Positions 12,463 to 23,417 of a stretch of 64,000 nucleotides of DNA are shown one piece after another. The stretch is taken from NCBI GenBank assembly GCA_037039925.1, contig JAXRKP010000662.1, positions 127,501 to 191,500 on the forward strand. Direction: 5' to 3'. The notes under the pieces are model-generated. The model did no database searches. It was not told where the DNA came from and was given only the letters and a program-made list of their open reading frames with translations. Both the position numbers and the translations under genes were made by a program. Positions within the stretch are counted from its first letter, which is position 1. Each line of letters starts with the position of its first letter. This DNA is from Doris montereyensis (Eukaryota; Mollusca; Gastropoda; Nudibranchia; Dorididae).

Positions 12463-12495
12463 GGAGGACGGAGAGAGATTGAAAGTAGCAAGACA
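12000..12495. repeat. (GA)n array with interspersed ~45-bp unit
   Basis: GA runs alternate with copies of a unit containing ACGGAAGGGTGAAATAGACA (about 12066, 12110, 12212, 12270, 12312, 12360). This is a minisatellite built on a GA microsatellite. Frames here are low-complexity Ser/Leu. Confidence 0.9.
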
Positions 12496-12590
12496 GAGAG
12501 AGGTGAGCGTGTTATTGTATCACAGACACAGTTTTAGATTCTAGCAACAAAAGACACGACAATGTATAAGTAGTCTACACTTTACGTGCT

Positions 12591-12595
<5 letters not shown>

Positions 12596-12639
<44 letters not shown>

Positions 12640-12657
12640 TGTGTGTGTGTGTGTGTG
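12596..12657. repeat. (GT)n microsatellite
   Basis: About 31 GT dinucleotides with one GG interruption. Confidence 0.95.
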
Positions 12658-12659
12658 CA

Positions 12660-13540
12660 ACTGATAGGATAATCTATTTCAAACAACTTTGACCATCATT
12701 TCTGTCCTCATCATCAGTTCTTTTCTTTTGACATGTTTCTCACTCCCAAACATCTTTTTGTTTTTTTTAATCAGAGAATCTTTTGTTTTTTTTTAATCAC
12801 TTAATTGTCGCAAACTAAAGTCCCTATTTTGCATTTGCTCTTGCTTGTTATTGTCAGTAATACGAAACTAATACATGTAGTAATGGTGAAGTATAAGTCT
12901 TTGGATCTGTGGAAAGGAGTAGCTATGGGGATACAACAGGGAAGTATCAATGGAAAGAGAGTTCAAACCACAATACAAACAAATACAAGCCGTGAGTACT
13001 GACAGAAAGTTTACATTCATCCAGTTTGTCAGTACTCGCTCTGTGTGTGTATCCCACGCAACGCTCAGATAACTCGCAAACAAAAACAGTTTGACCATCA
13101 TTTCAGTCCTCGCTCTGCAAGTTCTTTTCTTTTGACATCAGTACTCGCTCACTATCCCAAACATCTTTCAGTTTCGCTCTGCAAGAAATCCCACTTTAAG
13201 CGCTCGCAAACTAAATCTGCAAGTTGTCCCTTGCACAGCGCTTGTTATTGTCAGTAATACGAAACTACAGCGCTGTAGTAATGGTGAAGTATAAGTCCTT
13301 GGGATCAGCGCTCAGTACTCGCTCTGCAAGTTGTCCCACGCACAGCGCTCAATGGAAAGAGAGTTCAATACAAACAAATACAAGCCGTTATCCCAGACGC
13401 ACAGCGCTCAGTACTCGCTCTGCAAGTTATCCCACTCGCTCAGTACTCGCTCTGCAAGTTATCCCACGCACAGCGCTCAGTACTCGCTCTGCAAGTTATC
13501 CCACGCACAGCGCTCAGTACTCGCCTAGTTACCGCCAATC
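12660..13540. repeat. Interdigitated copy of 12680-12990 with a ~37-bp minisatellite
   Basis: 12680-12990 looks single copy. 13087-13390 repeats it in the same order (TTTGACCATCATTTC, GTTCTTTTCTTTTGACAT, CAGTAATACGAAACTA, ATGGTGAAGTATAAGTC, GAAAGAGAGTTCAA), but each patch is separated by pieces of another repeat (CAGCGCTCAGTACTCGCTCT and GCAAGTTATCCCACGCA). Clean tandem units of that second repeat follow at 13390-13530. Confidence 0.8.
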
Positions 13541-13579
13541 AGCGCGGTGGGGAAGGAAAATCTTCCGCTTAGCGCTAGC

Positions 13580-13735
13580 GCTGCACCGGGACGTGTTTAC
13601 ATCCGTTCAGCGCCCAGCGCTCGCCGTAAGATTTTAGTTCCGTTCTTAGCGCTAGCGGTCGTTTACATCCGTTCAGCGCCCAGCGCTCGCCGTAAGATTT
13701 TAGTTCCGTTCAGCGGTCGTGGCCCCCCATCATAT
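13580..13735. repeat. ~70-bp direct duplication rich in AGCGCT
   Basis: Two adjacent copies containing GTTTACATCCGTTCAGCGCC and CGCCGTAAGATTTTAGTTCC, each with AGCGCTAGCG palindromic cores. Confidence 0.8.
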
Positions 13736-14009
13736 GTCAATTGCCCAGTGACGACATAATGACCATTATAATTGAAAGTGAAAAATGCATATTTGACATT
13801 AATAAGTCGGTGGATCAAAGTAAACACAAAATAAGAGTACGAAATTGTAAAAAAAAAACAACTCCACCTGGGCCAGTCCCGTGGTTTGGACCAGTGTCGA
13901 GGCGAGCATACCACTATAACCGAGAGAGGCGGAAGGTATCGAATATTTTTTTGATGTATCGTCTTGTTGACATCACTCCCATGCATAGTCTGTCGCTTCA
14001 CGTCTTGTC

Positions 14010-14160
14010 AGCCACGTGTAAATCGAGACGAGACCATAGGACCAAAACATTCGTTGACCTAATTTCGGGTGACTGGCCTATAGTAAGCTCGCCCAAGGCC
14101 GTCTATATAGGTACACTATATAGACGGCCTTGGCTCGCCTCGACCAGTGTCCAACACCTG
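14010..14160. repeat. Palindrome, 'empty' copy
   Basis: Left arm at about 14087-14110 (CTCGCCCAAGGCCGTCTATA) and right arm at about 14117-14139 (TATAGACGGCCTTGGCTCGC) form a hairpin with a loop of about 6 bases (GTACAC). 14010-14110 reappears inverted at about 15175-15275, and the sequence right of the palindrome reappears inverted at about 14975-15008. Confidence 0.85.
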
Positions 14161-14334
14161 GCCCAGCCATGTGGTTTGGACCAGTGTCCAACATAAAGGT
14201 TTCTTTGCAACGACTCCAAATCATTTAAATAAGTAAAAATGTTTGTCATTGAATTGAAGACAATTGCCACTATAAAAACTCATATTTCTGGAGAGAAAAA
14301 ACAAGAACTAAGACTCTCGCAACAGCCTTTCCTC

Positions 14335-14605
14335 CCCCCCTTCTTTATCAGTTCTCATTCCATCATCTGGTGTATGGATTTAGATAACCGAAATGCTCTT
14401 TCTCTATGCTACCCTGTTCTAAGATCAACAAATCATACCACACTGCTGAAAATTGCTGAGCCTACAGTACTTGAAGTGGATATGAAAGATAGCAACTTTC
14501 TTTCTTTCTTTATCAGTTCCCATTCTACCTTCCGGTGTATGGGTTCAGATGCCCGAGATGATCTTTCTCCAGGCTTCCCTGTCCTCACAGTTTCTTCTAA
14601 ATCAT
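14335..14605 (-). mobile_element. RTE-like LINE, 3' end fragments
   Basis: 14490-14605 is the reverse complement of the LINE terminus: TTTATCAGTTCCCATTCTAC, then CGGTGTATGGGTTCAGATGC, with CTTT repeats at the outer end. 14335-14430 is a second, more diverged copy of the same terminus. Confidence 0.8.
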
Positions 14606-14969
14606 GAGAATTTTACTCGGGGAGATAGATTTAAGATTTATATTACAGGAAGTTCTACTTCTGTGAGATATACTTTCTTCATTATACAAACAGTCAAATT
14701 ATGGAATAAATTACTTTTCTAAACAAAAACTGCAAACAGTATTAATTATTTTTTAAATGCCAGTGATATGGAACTCTATAATTTAAAATATTTGTATGAT
14801 GAATGACTGTGCATTGTTCTTAATCTTATTGATTACTGTATGTTCAATCATTTTAAAACTCCATGATTATCTTGAGATGTATGGGCATTTAAAGGTGAAA
14901 TGGCCTGACCGCTACTTGCGGGGTCGGCCTTCAATTAAAATCTCGCGACGGCGGTCAATCGACTCGTAT
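14606..14969. other. Intergenic, no gene recognised
   Basis: AT-rich. TATTGATTACTGTATGTT at about 14828 recurs at about 60550 near a mention of CTCCATGATT, so this is part of an unnamed dispersed repeat. Confidence 0.45.
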
Positions 14970-14974
14970 TATGG

Positions 14975-15275
14975 AGGCTCAGCGAGGCGAGCCAAGGTCG
15001 TCTATATAGGGTTAGGGTTAGGGTTAGGGTTAGGGTTAGGGTTAGGATAGGGTTAGGGTTAGGGTTAGGGTTAGGGTTAGGGTTGTTAGGGTTAGGGTTA
15101 GGGTTGGGGTTGGGGTTAGGGTTAGGGTTAGGGTTAGGATTAGAGTTAGGGTTAGGGTTACAGTATATAGACGGCCTTGGGCGAGCTTACTAACAGGCCA
15201 GCTTCCCGGAATTGGGTCCACGATGTTTTGGTCCCATCGCGAAGCCGCATGGCGTGGTTGGCGAGCGAGGAGTGG
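14975..15275. repeat. Palindrome with a telomere-type array in its apex
   Basis: Left arm 14986-15008 (GGCGAGCCAAGGTCGTCTAT..) and right arm 15164-15186 (TATAGACGGCCTTGGGCGAG..) are inverted repeats of each other. Between them lies a TTAGGG array. Flanks match the reverse complement of the empty palindrome at 14010-14160. Confidence 0.88.
15009..15160 (+). repeat. Interstitial (TTAGGG)n array
   Basis: About 25 units of the animal telomere motif, G-rich strand on +, with rare variants (GGATAG, GGTTGTTAGGG, GGTTGGGG, GGATTAGAG). Too short and internal to be a chromosome end. Confidence 0.95.
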
Positions 15276-15464
15276 CCCACGGCTCAAACTAGACCTAATC
15301 AACTGTGTTGCGAGCGATTAAAAACCTAAATTAATATTACATACTGTATAGATCTAGATCTAGATTATGTATTAGATTTAGAAAATTTAGATTTCCTAAT
15401 CGTAGGTCTATATTATTATATCACTATATATATCTAGAATATATAAGATCTAGATCTACCACAC

Positions 15465-15540
15465 CGGAGTGATTATTTTCAGCCGGGCTGAGAATAATTT
15501 CTGATCTTATTTTCAGCCGGTTTTTTCCCTCACCGGATCT
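15465..15540. repeat. Inverted-repeat motif with TTATTTTCAGCCGG
   Basis: TTATTTTCAGCCGG occurs twice with related CCGG and GAATAA neighbours. The same motif in both orientations lies at 20355-20480, suggesting remains of one small inverted-repeat element family. Confidence 0.5.
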
Positions 15541-15559
15541 CGTCCCAGAGCTCGCAGTC

Positions 15560-17060
15560 GCATTCACCCAAGGCCGTCTATAACCTAGGTACACTATTCA
15601 CCCAAGGTCAGTGTCGTGTCTCGTTGTTCTATAACAGTCGTAGTCACCTCGTGGTTGTTTCATATAACAGGAGAGGTGGAACACAAAAGTCACCTCGTGT
15701 CTCGTTAGACATCGGTCACCTCGTGGCTGGTTGTTTCATATAACTCACAGTCGTAGTCACCTCGTGGCTGGTTGTTTCATATAACTCACAGTCGTAGTCA
15801 CCTCGTGGCTGGTTGTTTCATAACTCACAGTCGTAGTCACCTCGTGTCTCGTTGTCAGTGTCTCGTTGTTTCATATAACTCACAGTCGTAGTCACCTCGT
15901 GTCTCGTTGTTTCGTACCTCGTGTCGTTGTTTCATACCTCGTGATGTTGTTTCACCTCGTGGCTGGTTGTTTATAACTTGACAGTCGTAGTTTCATATAA
16001 CTCACAGTCGCAGTAACCTCGTGTCTCGTTGTTTCAGTCGCAGTAATCTCGTGCCTGGTTGTTTCATATTCTATTATTCATTCTATCCAAATATGTATTT
16101 TTCGTTCCCCATCACACTTGTACACTTTCATTCTCGTTGTTTCATATAACTCAGTGTGTTTTTTGTTTTGGGGTTTTTTCAGTCATGAAAGGCACAATAT
16201 GGTCCTCTTGATGTTTTTTTTTATGTATCGTATTTCCAAATGATCACACTCTGTATGTTTTTTTTATGTATTTTTTTAACGTTTCCCACCTCTTGTACAG
16301 TTTGGAGAGATTTTGGGTTTTTTTTCCGTTTTTCTTTTTTTTTCATATATAAATGTTGAAAGTCACCTTCGTTTTTGTTGTTTCATATTTCATTCTCTTG
16401 TTTTCTTTTTTTTGATGTAGCCTATTTCCAAATCTCGAGAATTGATTGCATATTTTCATATAACTCACAGCCGTATTTTATCACATCGTGTTTTGTTTTT
16501 GTTTCATTATAATTACTTCAAAGTACGTATAATTTTTAGTTCCCCATCACACCTTGTCAGAAAGTTTTTGGCTGGTTGTTTTCATATAACTTTTGAAAGT
16601 CGTATGTCACCTCGTGGCTGGTTGTTTCATTTAACTTTAAAGTCGTAGTCACCTCGATGTCACTGTTGTTTAAATATTATGTGTCACAGTCTTCTCTCAC
16701 TCTCGTGTCTCGTTGTTTCATATAACTCACAGTCGTAGTCACTCTCGTGTCTCGTTGTTTCATATAACTCACAGTCGCAGTCACCTCGTGGCTGGTTGTT
16801 TCATATAACTCACAGTCGTAGTCACCTCGTGGCTGGTTGTTTCATATAACTCACAGTCGTAGTCACCTCGTGTCTCGTTGTTTCATATAACTCACAGTCG
16901 TAGTCACCTCGTGGCTGGTTGTTTCATATAACTCACAGTCGTAGTCACCTCGTGTCTCGTTGTTTCATATAACTCACAGTCGCAGTAACCTCGTGTCTCG
17001 TTGTTTCATATAACTCACAGTCGCAGTAACCTCGTGCCTGGTTGTTCTATTATCATATTC
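15560..17060. repeat. 41-bp minisatellite, partly interdigitated with other sequence
   Basis: Unit TTTCATATAACTCACAGTCG followed by TAGTCACCTCGTGGCTGGTTG. Regular at 16690-17040. At 15590-16680 units are shortened and separated by patches that also occur to the right, such as GGAGAGGTGGAACACAAA (15670 and 17193), TTGATTGCATATTTTCA (16442 and 17912), CCTATTTCCAAATCTC (16420 and 17893) and TCATTCTATCCAAATATGTA (16080 and 17070). Confidence 0.85.
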
Positions 17061-17569
17061 TATTATTCATTCTATCCAAATATGTATTTTTTAACGTTCC
17101 CCATCACACTTGTACACTTTCATTTTGTTGAATAACTCTTACTGTTCCACCTGGACATGAAAAGGTGGTTTACTTACAGAAACGTCCAAAGGAGAGAGGT
17201 GGAACACAAAGATCAGCCCACTAAATTTGTCACTGGCTGATTCTATTTTTATCTCTCACCTGGGACAGCGAAACGTTGATGAAGGCCCTATCTTCTTATC
17301 CCAGTGTGGGGTTTTGTTTTGTTTTGGGTTTTTTAAAAAATCTTGAACATATGAAAACGTGTCATGTAGATAGAGAACACATTTCAATATAAACAGTTGC
17401 TCCCAATAAAAGGCATTGACTAATATAGCTACAATCTTTCAATGCCTGCCGAGGCTGACTTTCCAGTCCTCTTGAGTTGTTTAAATACACACCGAACAGA
17501 TACTGCGCTCAGCGAGCAAGAAAATGATACAAACACCCAAAACCAAATAAGACTTTCGGAGATAGGGCC
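17061..17569. other. Intergenic, no gene recognised
   Basis: Single-copy-looking AT-rich sequence that supplies patches seen in the mosaic to its left. No coding potential recognised. Confidence 0.45.
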
Positions 17570-17835
17570 CTACAAACACAATCAGCCAAAATTTGGAACA
17601 TTTTACCATGGGACGTCCAGTCTGCAGAGTCTTTAAATATGTGAAATCTCTTGAAGAAATTACTTCTCCAACACATTTAGATGAATTTTTTGAATTGCTT
17701 GCTTTTACTGAATTGATTGTGATACTATTTTTATTGATGCATCTGTTTTGTGAAATTTTAGCGATAGCATGCCATGTTCCGGATTTTTTCTTGTAATGCG
17801 CCTTGAGCTCTTCTGAGGGAAGGCAAACAATCTTT
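17570..17835 (+). mobile_element. CR1/jockey-like LINE 3' end
   Basis: Shares about 250 bases with 20028-20345: TACAAACACAATCAGCCAAA, GGAACATTTTACCATGGGA, ACACATTTAGAT and TTGAGCTCTTCTGAGG. The better copy at 20028 encodes the standard LINE end (AKIWNILPWEVQSAESWNI..). This copy has deletions. Confidence 0.72.
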
Positions 17836-18500
17836 CTTATCTTTAGTTGCCGAACTTCCATTTTGATTTTCTTGAGGGTTTTTTTATGTAGGCCTATTTC
17901 CAAATCTCTGAGAATTGATTGCATATTTTCAGTGTAATATAGTCACAGTGCACATCGACGTTTATGAAAACAAATTTAAAAACATGGGTTAGGTATTGTT
18001 TTTGTTTTCATAGATTTAGATATAAATTAGGTTCAAAGTTACAGATATCATTTTTACGTTCCCAACATAACAACACAGTTGATGAGTTGTCAGAAAGTTT
18101 TTAGAAACACTTATCAAGGATTGTTGTTCATTACAAATCTTCAATCAAAAACATTTTGAGATTTTGAGGACTGGCTATACTGACATGTTTTTCCATGGCT
18201 CAAAAATGCTTGTGAAATTATGTATTCCATTTTATCTTTAAAGTAAACTTTTTTTCAGAACCAAGATGAAACGCTGGTCATTGAATATTATGTGTCTGTG
18301 AACTTCTCACTTTCGTTGTGTACTGAGTGAAAGGCCATGACTTTTTCGTATTTCTGTCAATTTCCTTGTGCTATCTTTTCCATATGTCCCTTTAGGTTCT
18401 CTTTCTGTGTATAACACTTTTAAGAAATATAACATGTAATTTTTTACAAAAGATGGAGATGGGGATGGACCTGAGCCCCCATTCTCCCTCTTTTTCTGTG
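17836..18500. other. Intergenic, no gene recognised
   Basis: Contains TATGTAGGCCTATTTCCAAA and neighbouring phrases found in patches at 16400-16560. Otherwise AT-rich with no clear feature. TGGAGATGGGGATGG near 18450 is low complexity. Confidence 0.4.
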
Positions 18501-18504
18501 TATT

Positions 18505-20026
18505 AGTTTTCTTCCAGTCTCGGGCAGTGAACTCACCTATGGGGAGTAGATGATCCCTCCCTCCACGAGTCTCCTTCTCTTGCAGGCGGGTCTTTTGACC
18601 AAAGGTTAAGGGAGTTAACCCTGACAGAAAACAACCTGCTGCCTTGCATCTCTCTAAATTATCAAAGGCTAGGGAGTTAACCCTGACAGAAAATAACAAA
18701 GCCTGGTAGGGGCTTCACTGTCCCACCATCTCTCTAGGGTACAGTGGGCTAATCCCCTGCTTATCCAAAACAACCTGATTCAGAGAAGTAAAAGAAATAT
18801 CGGCTTGATCTTTGGAAGACGAACTTGGAAACGAACACGGACTGTGATTTTGGAACATGGAACGTTCTCTAAATGGAAAAGATTTAGAATTAGTTGAAAA
18901 ATGGAAAATTCTGTGATATTTTGGTCATTACAGAAAAAAAAGAAAAAAGGACAAGGAATAGAAAATCTAGGACTGAATCATCTATCCTGGAAAAGCCCCA
19001 GGAGCAGATCAAATTTATCCAGAAATGATTAAAAACCAAGGAGAGAGGCAGACAAACTACTACATGCAATATGCCAACAAACGTGGAAGTCCAAACAGGT
19101 CAGACGACTGGAAAAAGGAAACGGTAGTACCAATACATAAGAAAGGATCAACTATGGAATGCTCAAACTCTAGAGGGATATCACTCCTAGCTTTCCTCTG
19201 CCAGGATACTGGAAATGAGACTGAAAAATATTCTGAAGAACGGAAAATGGATTTAGACCAGTAAGAAGTGTACAAGACCACATATTTACAATTAGACAAA
19301 TAATTTTTAAAAAATCTAGTAGGATCTTTGCACCTGTGTTTTTTGACTTAGAAAAAGCATTTGACACTGTTTGATTCTCTTCAGAAGAATTTTGTGTAGA
19401 TATATGAGTAAGATTTGCAAGTCCTATTTTTTTATCAGATAGTATGGATTCAGTTTGTCTGAGGCATCCTCTCAAATGAAGAAAATGAATGTAGGTATGG
19501 CAGTAAATGTAAATGATTTAGTTCTGTTTAGAAAATCAGAAAGGAAAGTCGAATAAACATAAAACAAACCCAGCCGACGAGAAACAAACAAACAAAACAG
19601 CTAGTAACTAGGGAAGCTAAAACACAAAATCTGAAATTGGGCAGGGAGTTTTAAAACAAGTTTGGGGCCAATTACCTAGGAGTAATGACCCGACTCAGAT
19701 GAAAACGAAAGAAGAAAGGAGCCAGAGAATCAAAGAACAAGTGCAATATATAACCACCTAGGAATGGCTCCAGGTAAGCAAGAATCTCGTCAACAAAAAC
19801 CAAAATGGCAGTATACAATCAGTTTATTGACCAATGTCTGCAGGGAAACTTGGACTTATGACAGTAGAGAATAAAGAGAGGCAGCTGAAATGAAATATCT
19901 AAGAAGATGGTAAGCGAAAACTAAACGAGACAAAGCGAAACACAAAAAGAAAAAAGCAGATGGCATAAAAACTAAAATAGAAACAAATCAATTGAGATGT
20001 TTTGGGAGTAAATAGAATGAATGACC
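18505..20026 (+). mobile_element. RTE-like LINE, internally deleted copy 2
   Basis: Begins with the family 5' end (CGGGCAGTGAACTCACC, then CTGACAGAAAATAACAA) and ATTTTGGAACATGGAACGTT. It jumps at about 18985 from the endonuclease start to the RT motif GAAAAGCCCCAGGAGCAGAT, so most of the endonuclease is missing. Remnants of RT and the C-terminal region run to about 20020, where it abuts a CR1-like tail. Confidence 0.85.
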
Positions 20027-20027
20027 C

Positions 20028-20345
20028 TACAAACACAAGCAGCCAAAATTTGGAACATTTTACCATGGGAAGTCCAGTCTGCAGAGTCTTGGAATATACT
20101 GAAATCTCGCTTGAAGACCCACTACACTAGAATCGATCCAACACATTTAGATTAATTTTATTGAATTGCTTGCTTTTACTGAATTGATTGTATATTATAT
20201 TTTATTGATGTATTAGTTTTATTATGTATTAGTATTGTAAAAGTATTAGCGATAGCATGCCATGTATTAGTAATCATTTTTGTATTGTATATTAGTATTG
20301 AGCTCTTCTGAGGAAGGCGCAATATAAATATTCTTATTGTTATTT
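20028..20345 (+). mobile_element. CR1/jockey-like LINE 3' end
   Basis: Encodes AAKIWNILPWEVQSA, then LKSRLKTHYTR, the terminal motif of CR1/jockey-type RT proteins. The 3' region ends in GAAGGCGCAATATAAATA, a typical CR1/L2-like terminus. Confidence 0.75.
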
Positions 20346-20354
20346 TATAGTGAC

Positions 20355-20480
20355 ATGAAAACCGGCTGAAAATAAGATCGTTTGATATTATTTTCAGCCA
20401 GGTAGTGTAATAATAATAGTAGTAGTATTATTTTCACCCCGGCTGAAAATAAGATCTCATCTTATTTTCAGTATGAGCTG
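20355..20480. repeat. Inverted repeats of CCGGCTGAAAATAAGATC
   Basis: The motif occurs on both strands (20357, about 20380 inverted, 20440, about 20455 inverted), able to form nested hairpins. Related to 15465-15540. Candidate remains of a small inverted-repeat element. Confidence 0.5.
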
Positions 20481-21440
20481 AAAATTAATTACAGTCACAG
20501 CCCTACCACACTATCGATTAGTTTCATGCAACAAATTAGAAAATTAGTATTAGTATTAGTATTGTTCGTATTATAAAATAGGAAAAGAAACTAGATTTGA
20601 TGAACATAGATTTAGATCTAGATCTAGGTTCTAAAGTTCTAGATCCATACGAGAATAAACCTTCCTGCAACAACAGTAACAACTAGACAGTTACAGAGAT
20701 GAGTTGACAGGAGAAGTAGGCCTAGAGTTAGAAACAGTGCTTATCAAAGATTGGAGTGTTCATTATAAAGCTTCAATCAAAAACAAAAACATTAACAGAC
20801 GTAGTAGTATGTTGTGATACTAGTAGTACTAGTAGTAAAGTAGTACATGTAGTATGATCAAAACAAATCAGGGACATCAAAAATAAGCATCATCATCATC
20901 ATTGTCATCATCAAATATCGTTATTGTTACGATTTATTCTTACATATTATTATTATTATTACCATCGATCATTAGCAGCAGCAGCAGCAGCATCGACATC
21001 AGCGTGTATTGCTTACTAATTATTGTCCACACGATAGACAAGAACATCCAAAACAAAAACCTGGTCATTGAATCAACTGAATAAGTAGGACCACCAGTAG
21101 CCGTGAACTCCGTTACGAGGACTTTCAGGCTTTGGTAACGATTGAAACCGAAGACAACAATGATTGAAAAACGGAAAGACTTTTAAAAGTCATCATCTTC
21201 ACGAACCACCGCCACTCACATTTTTAAATGTTCCTGAACCATCGCTACTACCACTTTTAAAGTTCAAATGTCCGGAAATTTTTAAAGGTTCTAAACTTGA
21301 ACCATGCCATATAACATTTTTAAGACTGAATATAACATTTTTGAATTTTACAAACTGAAGATGGAATATTTGTTAACGTTACAAACTGAACGCCTACCGC
21401 ATTTTAAATGTTAAGGGATGGAATTTCGTGAAATCACCAC
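20481..21440. other. Intergenic, no gene recognised
   Basis: AT-rich with short CATCAT, TAGTAG and CAGCAG runs (20890-21000). From about 21160 patches of TTTTAAATGTT and GAACCACC appear, leading into the next mosaic. Confidence 0.45.
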
Positions 21441-21449
21441 CGTTTTGAA

Positions 21450-22290
21450 TGTTATTAACTGAACCAGTTTACCACTACCACCACTACCACCACTACCACG
21501 ACCACCACATTTTTAAATGTTACCAAACTGAACCACACCACTACCACCATACCACCACCCACGACCTCCACGATTTTTAAATGTTACAAACTGAACCACC
21601 ACCTCCCACCACCTACCACCAGGCACCACCGACCACCTCCACCTTACCACCCGACCTCCACCTTCACCACTACCACCACCACCTCCACCACCACAATTTT
21701 AAAGGTTACAAGGGAGACCACCACAATTTTAAAACAAACTGACCAGAAACCACACCACCACCACCACCTTGCATGCTGAACTACCGGTCACCAAATTACC
21801 AAACCACTAACTACCATCACTGACAGAAAATAACACCAACCCAGTTCTAAATTTTTCAAAGGGGGCTTCAAGGTTTTAAATGTTCCCACCATCTACCACA
21901 GTCATCACAATTTTAAATGTTAAAAACTGAACCACAACTACCAAAGTGACTTCACAATTTTAAAGTTACAAAGAAACCATACCACCGGCTTGGATTTTAA
22001 ATGTTACAAACCGAACCACCACTGATTTTTGGAACCACTACCACCAGATTTAAATGTTGAAGAAATGGAACCACCAAAGTACCATATTTTGGTCATTAAA
22101 TGTTACAAAGAACCAAAAGGACCAGGAATAGAAAATGTTACAGGACTGAACCACCACTATATGGAAAAGCCCCACCACCACCACAATTTTAAATGTTACA
22201 AATGAAAAACCACCACTACCACCACTACCACCAGGCAGACACAAACCGAACCACCACACCACTACCACCACTACCACCAGTGGAATTTAA
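21450..22290. repeat. (ACC)n-rich array with TTTTAAATGTTACAAACTGA units
   Basis: Runs of ACCACCACTACC alternate with TTTTAAATGTTACAAACTGA and AACCACCACC. From about 21820 these units are interleaved with LINE sequence (see the mosaic entry). Confidence 0.85.
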
Positions 22291-23415
22291 CACATGGAGA
22301 GGCAGACAAACCGAATACATGCAACAACAAACGTGGAAGTCAAACAGGTGTCAGACGACTGGAAAAAGGAAATAGTACCAATACAAAGAAAGGATCAACT
22401 GGAATGCTCAAACCAGGGATATCACTACTTAGCTTTCCAGGAAATGTTACAAACCGAAAACCACTAGGGGAAACTAGTAGAGGATCAGATTGAAAACATC
22501 AAAGTGGATTTAGACCAGTAAGTTTTAAATGTTACAAACTGACCACAAGTTGACCACATATTTACAATTAGACAAATAGCCAAAATCCTTGAGAGAACCA
22601 CCACACAGTTTTGAAATGTTACAAACCGAATGAGGCTATGCTATGGAAAGCAACACAATGTTAAGAGCTGACAAATTTAATAGAAGCCATGAAAAGGAAG
22701 AAAACCTCCCACAGTGTGGAATCCTGCAACGGATGTAAAGGACAGATGGTTTGACCTTTGAAGAAATATGAGTAAGTACAGGGTGGAATCCTAAACGGAT
22801 TTTGTTTATCACACTGTGGATTCACGGGTGGAAATGAATGGTAGGACCTTTACAATATGTGGAATCCTCAAATGGAAAGGTCAGAATGTGATCAATGCTT
22901 TGGAATTTTGCAACGGGTGGAAAATGATTTACCTTTACAATACTGTTTGGAAAATCACACATGGAAAGGTCAGATGGTGAAACAACTGTGTGGAATTATG
23001 GAAACAATGACCTAAATAAAAGAGGAACGAAAGTGGAAAGGCAAAGAAAACCAAAACAATGCTAGTAATTAGCTAAAACACAAAATCTGGAACGGATGGT
23101 AGTATTTAGAACAAGTTCACAGCTACAATTACCTAGGAGTAATGATGAACAGATGGAAAGGTCAGATGGTGAAGAAATCTGTGGAATCCAGAGAACGGAT
23201 GGAAAGGCAAGTGCAATATATAACCATCTAGGAATGGCATTTGCAGGTAAGCAAGAATTGTCAACACAAAACCAAAATGGTAGAATATACGGATGGAAAG
23301 GTTTATTGTGTGACCGTTATACAGTAGTGGAATACAGTAGATGGAAAGGGAAGCTTTACAGTACTGTGTGCCGGACGACGACGTCTTTGACACCTTGGAA
23401 TTAGAACGGTGCTCG
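21820..23415 (+). mobile_element. RTE-like LINE interdigitated with satellite patches
   Basis: LINE pieces appear in the correct order and on one strand: CTGACAGAAAATAACA (21820), CCACCATCTA (21890), TATTTTGGTCATTA (22082), GGAAAAGCCCC (22162), ACGTGGAAGTC (22330), GGATCAACT (22390), GTGGATTTAGACCAG (22503), TTTACAATTAGACAAATAG (22560), AACAATGCTAGTAA (23055), TACAATTACCTAGGAGTAATGA (23125). They are separated first by ACC/TTTTAAATGTT units, then by ATGGAAAGGTCAGATGGTG-like units. Copy 2 at 18505-20026 shows the plain order. Confidence 0.8.
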
Positions 23416-23417
23416 AC

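Noticed and set aside
15009..15160. True chromosome end
   Set aside because: The array is only about 150 bases and is flanked on both sides by ordinary sequence and matching palindrome arms.
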